Assembly: GCA_029204225.1 (NCBI GenBank)
Contig: CM055109.1
Location: 34,606,496 to 34,670,495 of the forward strand
Source: Diphasiastrum complanatum
Taxonomy: Eukaryota > Streptophyta > Lycopodiopsida > Lycopodiales > Lycopodiaceae
Length of the DNA: 64,000 nucleotides
Direction of reading: 5' to 3'
Shown here piece by piece: positions 28,301-40,300 of the stretch; position 1 is the first letter of the stretch, and the number at the start of each line of letters is the position of its first letter. The notes beneath the pieces are model-generated. The model was not told the origin of the DNA. It worked only from the letters and a program-made list of their open reading frames with translations, and ran no database searches. The translations under genes and the position numbers were made by a program.

Positions 28301-31300
28301 CAGAAAAAGAAAGCAGAAAGGAAGAACCGAACTCTTCTCAACTCAGCCAGATCAATGCTACATCAAGCACACCTACCTCAAATAGGTGAAGGTGCCCTGC
28401 AATTTCTTGCAAAAAAGTTATAAGAAGATGAACAGATTCTTCTCCTACAAAAATCAGCAGCTTGATGATTTTCTGCTACCAAAAGGGGAAGAAGATAGCT
28501 TCCTATTATGTGCCCTCCTGCAAGCAATATGATCACCTAAAGGCTCTGATACCATGTGGGAAATAGAAGCCTAAGGATGCAGGATCTTAACTATTCAATC
28601 ACACAAAACATTCTCAAAAGAAAGAGAGAGATGGCTAGAAACCCTCTTGTAAAAACTCGTGGACAGCCAAGGAGAATAGTCAGTATTGCTTACAAAAGTG
28701 TATCATACAAATGGGATGCACACATATATATAGTCCAAGATGACTATCTAACTTCATGACTATTGGCTATCCAACTACTTGACTATTGGCTATCCAACTT
28801 TCTATAAGTTACGTAGAAAAAATAAGGTAACTCCAATATGTCAAGTTGGGGTACTTAATGTAACAATTAGGCCTAGTGGACCCATGAGTCCCTACCAAGT
28901 TAATTTCATACTAACTTAGCTAACTCTAAGTTTAGTAGGCCTAATATAATAAATGACCATGGTTACACAACTCTCGACCTTTTGGGTCAAAGTAACCTAT
29001 GGTAATGTAAGCAATTCCATTTACATTCCAACATTGGCTACTTTACATTTAGATGGACGCGCTGCCACGTGGTGGCGGGTCTATCGAGCTGATCTTGATC
29101 AGGAAGGGCTCCATATCTGGCCTACCTTTCGGCGTGACCTCCGTCATGCTATGATTGATCCTCAGTGGCTCAACCGCAGCGTGATACATTCCGTAGTCTC
29201 ACTCAGACCAGTGATCTTGCTTCCTATAGAGATCAGTTTATGGAGCTTTCTTATCTTTTCACAGATCTACAGCCCACTGAGCCAATTTCTCATTACATTG
29301 TTGGGCTTCATGGTGCCTTACGTTATGATGTTTCTTCCTTCCGTCCTCCCACACTTGTTGAGGCGATGTCTCTTGCCAGTACTTTACAGCATCAGTACTC
29401 TGACATCTTTCCTTCCCGCTTCTCCCGACCCCGTCCTTCTGCTTCATCTTTTCCCGCTACGTCCACCTCTACACCTTCCACTTCTGTTCCGGCTCCTTCT
29501 ATTGTCCCTTCGTCTCCTCGTCCTCCGACCCCTCGTCCTGCTTTTGTCCGACGTTACACATCTGCAGAGTTCGCTGATCTTCAGCAGAAGCGTCTTTGCT
29601 TTCGTTGTAAGAGTCCTGACCATCTTGCCCGTGACTATCATCAGCCACTCCCTACTACTACTACTGTTTTTTACCATGAGGGCACTACTCCAAATGATTT
29701 CGATATCTATATTCATATTTCTGATGAGCTTGACCTATCTCCTAAGCCTTCCACTGATTTACTTCCTGCTACTTGCCATGCTCAGCTTGCCTATGCTACT
29801 TGGACAGGGCGTCCTGGTCCTCGCTCCATTCGGTTACGTGCACGCATTACTGGTCGTGAGTATATTGCTTTAGTTGATACCGGCAACACTCATTCTTTCA
29901 TCAGCAATTATATCACCAGTCGGATCCGTGCTTCATTGTTCCTGCTCCACAGCCTCTCACAATTGAGGTTGCCAGTTCACACTCTTTTCCTAGTTCTCAG
30001 ATGTTTCAGGGTTTACAATACCGCATTGGAGATTATTCTGGACAGGCAGATCTTTACATTATTCCTATGGAGCGTTATGATCTTATCCTTGGTGCGGATT
30101 GGTTTGCATCTCTTGGGGCCGTTACACTGGACTTGACACAGTAGACATTGACATTTGTACATGGTGCAGTTCCACACTCCTTGTTGGCATTGATTCTCAA
30201 GGAGACTCCACTTGATCACTGGGAAGCAGTTTATTCGCAGCCTGCCGAAGGCTCATTGTGCAGCCTTATTATGTGTTCAGCGTGCAATAGTTGTTCCTCT
30301 AGTTTCTACTCCAGCAGTTGTTCCTCAAATAATCTTTGACTTATTACATCAATATGCTTTTGTCTTTTCAGAACCTATGACACTACCACCATTACGTGAC
30401 GTGAACCACCATATTGACTTGCGTCTTGGTTATGCTCCTCTTTCCCGTCCCCCTTATTGTATGTCTCGATCTGAGCGTCATGAGCTTGAGCTCCAGATTA
30501 CTACCTTGTTAGATCAGGGTATCATTGTTCCTAGTCACAGCCCTTTTGGCGCTCCTGTTCTCCTTGTTAGAAAGAAAGATGGTACCAAACGTCTTTGTAT
30601 TGATTATCGTGCTTTAAATAAGTTGACTATTCGTAATCAGTACCCTATTTCACACATGGATGACCTCTTGACCAGCTCAGTACCTCTAAGATCTTTTCTA
30701 AGATAGATCTTCGTTCTGGATATTACCAAATTAGGATGCACCCTTCTGACGAACATAAGACTGCTTTTCATACTCACCTTGGTTTATATGAATTTTGTAT
30801 GCTTCCTTTTGGTGTTACTAATGGTCCTCCTACATTCCAGAATGTGATGAATAACATCATGCGTCCGCTTTTTGGTCGTTGTGTCTTGGTTTATTTTGAT
30901 GATATTCTTATTTTTAGCCAGTCTCTTGTTGAGCATGTTTCCCCCTTTCCTCTATTTTTCAGTTACTTGTACATCACCAATTATTTGCTAAGTTGTCTGA
31001 ATGTTCTTTTCTTGTTGTTGAGATCGAGTTTCTTGGTTTTCTTGTTTGTGATGTGCACATTCGTCTAAACCCTCATAAGGTTCAGGCCATCCAGGATTGG
31101 CCTATTCTGACTGATGTTCATCATGTTCGTATGTTCCTTGGGTTAGCCACTCACCTTCGTCGTCTTGTTCCTCATTTTGCCACTATTGCAGCTCCTCTTC
31201 GTGCACTTTTGAAGAAGCGTCGTACTTTTCTTTGGACTTCTGATTGTCAGTCAGCGTTTAATACTCTTCGCCATGCTGTTGTTGATGCCGCCGTTATGTG

Positions 31301-34300
31301 TTTACCCCAGTTTGATCGGAAGTTTATTGTTGAGACTGATGCTAGTAGTGTTGGATTGGGTGCTTTGCTTCGCCAGTCACAGTGCATTATTGCTTATGAG
31401 TTGCGTCGTCTTCGCTCTCATGAGCAACGTTATTCTGTGCATGAAAAATAGCTTCTTGCTATTATCTATGCTCTTAAGAAGTGGTGTCATTATCTTTATC
31501 GAGTTCCGTTTGACATTGTTACTGATCACCAATCTTTACGTTATCTCTTTTCTCAGTTGGTTGCAGTTTTTACAGTCTTTTGATTTTTCTATTTGTGTAT
31601 CGTCCTGGTCATGCTAACACTGCTGCTAATGCATTGTCTCGTCTTCCAGCTTTGTTGAATACACTTGTTGCTACTGTTCCCACATGGTTTGATGATCTAC
31701 CTGACGCATACCTTACATGTTCTGATTTTCGTGATGTTTATAGTTCTGCCCCACCTGTTTCGTTTCAAGAACCATTTCTATTGGCCCTCTCTTCAATCTG
31801 AGCTTGCTGTACTTATTCGTACTTGCCCTTTTTATCTTCGGAATAAGTACTCTTGTGCTAAGTCTGCTAGTTTGCTCCAAAGTTGGGCTATTCCTCATCG
31901 CCAGTGGACTGATATATCTATGGACTTTATCCTTGGCCTTTCCCGTACCCAGCGTGGTCACGATTCATGTATGGTGGTAGTTGACAGGTTCTCGAAATAG
32001 GCACATTTTATACCAATTCGCAATACTATCACAGTAGAGCAGTGTGCACATTTGTTCCTATCAGAGATTTTTCGCCTGCATGGGTTTCCTCGTACTATCC
32101 TTTCTGATCGGGATAGTAAGTTTACATCCATTGACTCGGCTCATTACATTTGCCACGTCCATTTACATGTACTTTACTTTATGCATAAGTAGGCCTTGGG
32201 CCCTTTTTTATTCATTATTGACACTTAGACTATATGGTTGCCCTTGGGCCTTATTATTCATTATTTGGACATTTAGACATATTACTGAGTGGGGGCCCTC
32301 TTGGAGGGCGCACTATTATCCATCCCAGTTAGGCCCTAACCACTGGAAGCTTCCTTTTAGGGCTTCCTCTAGGCTATAAGTAGGGAATCTGTGTCATTTG
32401 TTACTCAGCTGATGATATTGATCTCTCTCTTTAGTCTTCTTAATCTCTCTCTTTCATGCTTTCTAGGGTTAAGTCTTGCTTATGTGATGATTTCATAGCT
32501 TAGCTCTAGATCAATTGTGGCTTCATTCGTAACTGATACTACATTGGGCATAAGATTGTGGAATCTCAAGGAGGGGTTCTGTCTTGGCCATAGATCTTCT
32601 AACTAGAGAACCCTTTCTAAAATGCTACACAAAAATGTCTTATAAGTGAATGGAGAGAGCATGAGAATTTCCTCCATTTGCTTATATGTGGAGTATGCTA
32701 CAACAAATCATAGAAAAAGTATTTAGGCAATACCAACACAGTTGCAACAACACACCGTGTCCCTTATAGCTTGCAATGAACCTTAAACCTTACAACATAA
32801 AGGTATCGTGGAGAGACACCTAAATGATTATTCTTGGACAATTCATTGCATAAAATAGAGAAGTATAGTTAAGTGTCAAGACAAGAAGTTGGCAACACAT
32901 TGTAATATTGCCGCTTTACAAAAAAGAAAATGCATTTCACGATCAAAATAAATCAAATCATGTGCTTCTTCGCAAATCACATGTATCACACCTAGAGTAT
33001 CCATTGCAATATAGTTACAAAAACTATGCCTTAGAAAGAATAGGCACAGTTTCTCCCAAAAAAAACAAAAAACAATCTCCTAGAAAGATAAGTGAATTTG
33101 GAAAAAATCATGTGGTCATTATAATAGGTAAATCATGTGGTCATTATAATAGCAACATTAATTCAAATGATTGAAAATTTCATACTAAGGACTTCCCCAT
33201 CCACAAAGGAAAGGTCTAGTCCACAACATGATGGTTGTTTCAGCTAGTTGATAAAGGCCTCCTTAGAGGATAAGGTTTTTGTACTCACTAGTTTTGAAAG
33301 TACTAGTGCATATGTGATCTCAAGATTTAAAATTTGTAGGGCCCCCTATTTCTCCAATCCCTCCATCTTCCACTATCGTCATCCATCACCATTGTCTCGT
33401 CCATTCCCCCCTCCTCCCTGAATTCCTCTGTCTCCACTCCCCCCATCGCCATCAATCCCCAAGACTCTCAATTGTCTCCCGGGACCTTGGCATTCATGAA
33501 TATTATCAATCTCTCACCACCCACCTCTCCCTCCATCCTCGACACAACACTCCAGTTCCCCATGCCTCTCGTCGTTCCCTCTTTCGAAAAACTCATCCCA
33601 CCACCCATCCATATTGCTGCCCTCCTCCCACCTCCACCACTGGTCCATCCAACCAGAATTTTGAGTCCAACAAACTGTTGGATGATGACACATTCCAACA
33701 ACGAAGTTCATCTCACCTCTATGAGTTGACCAAACTAAACATGATGGTCCTTGTAAGCATATTTATTTCTCTCATACATGTGCAAGGACTTCATGAGAAG
33801 TCTATAAACTAAAAATGATGGTCCCTATAAGCATATGTACTTTTATCGTATGAGAGTGAAGAATATTTTCATCACCAGCCCATGCATAGCATGCGACAAT
33901 TGTTTTTGTTAGCTACAAATTTGAGAAAATTATCGCAACCACAACTGCAGATATGTCTCTAGCAATGGCAATATAGGATGCCACTCATATTTTAAACCTT
34001 GGTGGAATTCCGTTCCAAATACTTGTTTGTTCAGTAAATTACATTCTTCTGACTAGTGATTTTTTGAGAAGAAAGATAATTTGGTGAGGAAGATTTGTAT
34101 TATGGCAAGAAGAATGAAAGGTGAGATGATTTGTATTATGCTCAACATGTCAACACTAATATAACCTTTAGAAACAATGAACTACACATCAATCCCACAC
34201 TCTTCACTCAAAGCTGGCAAAAAAGGTTACTGCACACTGATATGATACTTTTTAATTTTGATGACTTATTAACTAGTATGCATGGTTATGGCCTTCTAAA

Positions 34301-37300
34301 AGATATTTGATTCTAAGAATACAAACAACTCTTTCAATCAAACAAGTATATTGATGTGATTGACTTCGAAAATTCATGGATGCTATGTACATATTCGACT
34401 CAACCATGGATCACAACTATGGGTCAACCAGTAATGTCAAAAGGGGTTAGGACACAAGGATAGAGCTCTAATTATTGTGTGCTAATTGCCCATAATTGGT
34501 TCCAAACCATGTAATCATGATCCTCTCCTTTTCCTCTCTCCTAATACCCATATTGCATACATTTTTTTCCCAATTTTTTTTATAAAATATAAAAAAAATA
34601 AAAAATAAGAAAAAGAAATTGCAAAATCGGGGCTGCAACTATGTTATGAATCATACTTGATATGTACCTTTTACCCTTATGTACTCTTGGGTACTCAAAA
34701 ACATTAATACATCTCTCTCTAAGCATCACCAATATAACAATGACAAAAATATGAAGACGTAAGGAAATAAAAGACTTAGGAAGGACAAGAGAGCCTGCTC
34801 ACTTGTTTACATGATCCGCTCTTGTACTTGATGAGAAAACACCACGATGCGAAGTCGCATGTGTACCATCAAGAGCTTGATACTGAAGTGTTGCCTCCAA
34901 GGTGGACTCTGCCAAGATAGCTCGTTGTTCCATCTTCTCAAGTGCCTCTACAGCTTCCGACTCTGCCATGATAGCTCGTTGTTCCATCTTCTCAAGTGCT
35001 TCCACAGCTCCTTCATACTTTTCCTACAAAATGTAAAAACCAAGACTAACTTTTTCGTTTTTGATAAGCTCTCTGTAGAATCTTCAAGTAATAACTACTT
35101 ACATTCGCAACTAGCCATGTTGTTAAAGTTTGTCTTTTCTACTAACATGTAACAAAAAGGGAATGTTTAAGCAAAAAAAATTAATGTTGAAAACTAAACT
35201 TGCAGTCCATAATAGGAAGTGATAATGCTGGTTGTCAAAGGTTACCACAAAAAACAAAGAAAGGATCATCCATAGACAAAGAGTATGCAAAAAGCTCATG
35301 ATATGACCAACTGCATGTCATGACAATTGCAAATTCTATCTCTACGACTATTTCTCATGTTTCATCTTTGATTGTCTACTCCAATAGTAGGCCCTAATGG
35401 TCAGAGGATGTCATTTGTTTGTAATTTCAAGGATAAGGTGCAACTTTGTGTTTGATATATATAGTTCATCTTATGGCAATAAAGTGGTTCACTAAGTTTG
35501 AGAAACATACTAGTATTTATCCAGAATTGACATACAAAACTAAAAAGATCCAATTGGCAGCTTTGGACTAATGGAAAAACATCTATGTGGCAGAGAACAC
35601 AAACACAGTCTGCATCAAATTACCAGCGGATCTAACTCTTTAGGTATATGACCAGGCCTCAATTGCTCCACATCTGCTTCAACATGAGCTCCATGCCATC
35701 AACTTTAGCAAAAAATGCATCAATCCTCCAAGAATCTTGATATGGATGCCATAGAAGAAGAATAGGTAGCAGAAGCAAAGCAATGTTCAAAGCTATGCAA
35801 AATCAAACAGCTGAAGTTCTTGAAACAATGCAAGAACAAACTCTTAACACCTCAAATCACTATACAGATAGATTACCTTGAATTTCTAGAAGAACAAGAT
35901 AGAATAGACCTTCTACAACCAAAATCTAACTACTCAAAGACACATCTCCAAAAATCAACAAATTAGGGTTTCAAACTAACAAAAATCAGTAAACTAGGAT
36001 TTCAAAAAGCAAGGGACGACCATTGAATCGAAAGGCAAAAAGCCCTACCCTACCAACGACCTACCACTATTGTAATTGACAAATCTGAAAAATACAGAGT
36101 ATTGAAGAATTTACAAACAGTTTCACAAATACTATATGGGCTGGATTTTCACCACCATAGGGCTTCAATCTGCTATCTTATGGGCTCCAAAACTGCCAAC
36201 AAATCACCTACAATAGGGCGCTGGCTCTACAAGCTTGCACCAAACCCTAACTGAAGATGCCAATGATGCCAAATCCCACACAAGTCTAGAAAGCAAAAGC
36301 TCTGATACCAAATGTTGCACACAAGCTCACATAACCCTAAGTAAATACACATGATGACTAAAAAGTCTATCACTTTATTAATCTCTATGTACAATGACAT
36401 GATAGCCCCTGTGCAGGGCACCCAAGCACAGAAAGGAAACTTGATCTAGTAAAGAGGAACTTTTACTGGCCAAAACTTAAGGATCAAGTGGAGGCTTACA
36501 TCCGTAGGTGCAGACAATGCCAGGTAAATAAAGCTAAAAGACTTAAGGCAGCTAGCTTGTTACTTCCTTTGGAAATTCCCAAAAGAAAGTGGGAAAGTAT
36601 TTCCATGGATTTTGTGGTTGGGCTGCCTCGGATGGGGAAGCAAAATGATGCTATTTGAGTAGTTGAGAGATGGACCAAAATGGTGCGGTTCATTCCAACT
36701 CAAGCCTCTGTCAAAGCTTCCGAACTTGTTCAGCTTTTCGTGAAAAAGCTGTTTAGGCTGTATGAATTGCCAAATGACATTGTTAGTGATTAGGATTAAA
36801 GTTAACTAGCGAATTCTAGCAAGCGGTCTTTGAGAAATTGGAGACCACTTTTAAGTCTAGGTAGGGTTTTTAGATCCTCTAGAGTTGGATTGTCAGACTG
36901 AACGGACGAACCGATCTATGGAAGATATGCTTCGTGCATATGTTTCCAGACGACAGTCGGATTGAGAAAGGTACCTCCCAATGGTTGAGTTTGTGTATAA
37001 TAGCGCAAAGCACTCAACAACCAATTTTAGTCCATTCATTCTGATGTATGTGCATCTGTCTCTGTTGGCCTCAAAGGTCTCAAGGTAAAAGCAACAATGA
37101 ATTTTTTGAAGGATATGCAAGAAATGCTGCTAGTCATCCGTGATAGCATAAAAACAGCTCATGATAGAGCCCAATTTTATGCCAATCAAAAGCGACCACC
37201 TTGGGCTTTGCCGAAAGAGTCTATCTTAAAGTACTAAACGATTCTAAGGTACTGAGAATTGGAAAATGTCCTAAGCTTGCCCCTCATTACAATGGGCCCT

Positions 37301-40300
37301 TCCGTATTGTACAGAAACTCAATCGGAATGCCTATCAACTAGATTTTCCATGTCAGTCATTTAAAAGAATGACTCAGTGAAAAGGAAAATTTGATTCAAC
37401 AGGACAACCTAGTACAGTTAGAGGATCTATCAACCTTTGTATTTTTTGAACCTCAAGCCATTGTTGATGTACGTCAACACGGGCTCGGAAACCGTGAAGT
37501 GACTAAGTACTTGGTTTGTTGGAAAGGTAATTCCGATGACAAGGACACGGGAAAAAGAGCAAGACCTTAGATTGAGATTCCCAGATTTCCTTCCTTCCAA
37601 AAAAAGTCTTTTAAAGGGAAGGGAATGTTAGGGACCCCAACCCCTTGGGTCCCAAACCTAACTTGAAACCGGACGTTGGATTCGTGGGCATGTTGACTTG
37701 ACCAATGACTCGTGGACTGCATGTAGGCTACTTGTCGTAATTACAGACATGTGCTTGGCATGGAGACTTCTACCTTCGAGGTATAGAAGGGGAGGAGATC
37801 TCACTAACCATTCATTTTATCTACTTGGGTGAAGGTGGATGGTAGTGCACATGTGCATAGCCAGGATGAGAGCTAGCTAGGGGTAGGAGGGCTGAGAGCT
37901 CTAGTGGTGGTATGGGACGTCGTTGGGGTTGGAGATCGGATCCTACTTGTTTCAGCTCACAGGCCAGGGCACGGAGGGTGGGGGGTGGATCCGAATTGGA
38001 TCCTACAATGAGGTGGAACATGAGCGTTCGGTTTCTTATGCTTGACCAGCACTTGCGGTTTTTAGTTTTAGAGTTTGTGACAGATTGTGGTCAACCAAGA
38101 CTAGTCAACAAGTTGAGCCGTATTGAAGCACTTAAATTGATCGGTAGCAATCACTACAACTTACTGGTCAGATTAGGTGCAAAGATCTACTTAAGAGACT
38201 CTATGGTCAAGTGAACCAAGGACCAAGAAGGCAAGGCAAAACATACGAGTAAACTAGCAAAGAAAAAGGCTCATTCAGCAAAATAAAGTGAGCAACTTGA
38301 TCCTGCAACAAAACTGCCTATGGATCTTCAATCGTTGTTAAAGACTTGAGCTTCTACTTCCACTACAGCCGCCAAACCTAAGGAATCCTTTTTTTTACAT
38401 ATTTGTTTCTTCTTTGTTTACCTTTGTGAGCACACTATTTGTACACCTTCTCTCACTCCATCTATTCCTCAATTGAGTCTTCAAACCATCTCTTCCAATT
38501 CCACTCTACAATCTTCAGTCATCCCTTTGCTCTCTGCACCATCCCTCTCCACTACTGCTACAAGTGAAGATAATGACGGATCTAACTACAACAACTAATT
38601 CTTCTCTTCCATACGTAGCTCAAAAACTATTCCATCTTTGAAGCAAGGAAGACATTCAGAGATTCACTAGCTTAGCAGGATCCATTGCCAAATCGTACTC
38701 AAGGGTTCTATATGCATACACAAGAGAACCAGTTGCAGTTCCCACCAAAGATTGAGTGTTGATGATCAATCCATGTCATTAAGAGCTATAGATGAAGGCA
38801 CTTCTGAAAACGCACAACAGCATGCAGGTACACGAGATGGAATGGTTGCAGCCGTTGCAGTAAAGGAATCATCTCAAGAATCCGGTGGGTGTCAGGGCGA
38901 AGGAGTATTTCCTTCCCATTCCTCTTCCGAGCAGGCTCAAAAGAACGTGTTTCGTTCCGTACGTACGGAACGAAACGTACCGCATCAGAATGTTCGGAAC
39001 GGGTATCTATGCTTGTGGTTAAGATGTTCCTAACACTGGTATCAGAGCAAGGTGATAGATTACTAGAATAGGAAGTGGATCCTCCGCAAGTTTCCATAGT
39101 GGTCTTGGCATCTTGTCATCCTGCTTTGTGAAAACTCGGTAAGGGAAGCCCAATGCCCTAGTTTAAGGAAAAAAATAGCATATGCTGTTCATTCTTGTGC
39201 ATGCTAGATTGCTGAAAATTCTGGAGGGGATTAAAGTGTTTTTGAGGCGCAGTTGGAGGAGCAAGTGAGGATATATTTGTGCTCCATGCGAGCATTCAAC
39301 GATGATGTATGCATCTACAGCAGACGTTCATCACGGAGTGAAGTTTTTAACAACAACTAGATGATCAAGTAAATTGAACTCGGAAGTACAGCAGGTAGAA
39401 ATGCGACTTCTTGCAACCTTCATCAGCGAGATGTAGGCAGCTATACTGTAGTCAGAAATGCGCCAATCTGTGAGCTTTCATCAGCAATTTTGCTCAATTT
39501 GGGCAAGAATCGAGCCTCCAGCCAACGACCTTCTGATAACGGGTACCTAAGGCAGCGTGAAGCCTCATGCCAATGAGCTCTTCTAGCACATATTTCAGAT
39601 CATTAGGCAGCTCTATTGCCTCCTGCCAGCGACCTACTTTATGGAATTAATGCACTCTAACTTACAGCAAGAATGCATACTAGTCCGAGGGTACAGATTC
39701 CTCTTGGTTTCCAGCACTCAAACTTGCTCAAAAATTCCAGATTCATCTAGCACTGGGTTCTACAAGCAAAATCTGAGTTTTAAGAGGACTTCCAGCGCAC
39801 CTTGGAAGAATCGTTTGAAGCCATTCCTCTTCAGATCCAGCCTACACTTTTAGCACATTGCTAGCTATTCTGGTAGATAGGGTGCAGTGCTATTACAAGC
39901 AGATGAATAAACAGATCTTTCCAGTGTGCTATATGCTTTCCAAATTCAGAGCAAGAAGCAAAAGCTTCAAGGAATCGGTTGAAACCGTACACATAGCCAG
40001 TGCATGTCAAGCTACAGAACAGAGTTTGCACTGCATGCAAAATGAAATTTCGGAATCAAAGCAGTTCTCAGTGGGTGCCGATTCGACACAAAGCTCAGGG
40101 GATTTCTTGGATAGTATTCTTACCAACGATCCTAAGCAAGAGCTAAGCTTTCATTCTCTTTTTCTTTCTAAGTTCAACTTTGCTTCATTTTCTCTAGTGA
40201 GAAGCATTGATGAATTAAAAGCCCAAGCATTACAGTAACCATAGCTGACTTGCAATCAAATCAAGATCAAACATTTGATGATTTGAAACATTAGCTTTTT

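Larger units (their letters stand above)
25170..29033 (-). mobile_element. Nested Ty1/copia element (minus), 3' truncated
   Basis: From right to left: 5' LTR (28555-29033), primer-binding site (28543-28554), leader, gag, protease, integrase end and the start of RT. The rest of RT, RNase H and the 3' LTR are missing at the left. It splits the gypsy gag: IYIP-type copia LTR end at 29033, then gypsy [13 protein letters not shown] from 29038. The same LTR family occurs forward at 59206. Confidence 0.85.
23415..32534 (+). mobile_element. Ty3/gypsy LTR retrotransposon, truncated, with nested copia
   Basis: Paired LTRs (23415-23829 and about 32131-32534) enclose a forward internal region: leader, gag, protease, RT, RNase H and integrase start. 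Its gag is interrupted by a copia element. Flanks GACAC (23410-23414) and GATAC (32535-32539) look like a 5-bp target duplication with one change. The integrase is cut in DRDSKF directly before the 3' LTR, whose first bases are lost too, so the pol end was deleted. Several frameshifts make it inactive. Confidence 0.88.

Noticed and set aside
28953-29873. 306-codon plus ORF rich in Leu/Ser/Phe
   Set aside because: It starts inside the copia LTR and mostly reads the gypsy gag in a wrong frame; the true gag and protease motifs are in the frame of 29165-30136.
33472-33729. 85-codon proline-rich ORF
   Set aside because: Lies in a pyrimidine-rich low-complexity stretch of RabGAP intron 16, with overlapping open frames on the other strand.
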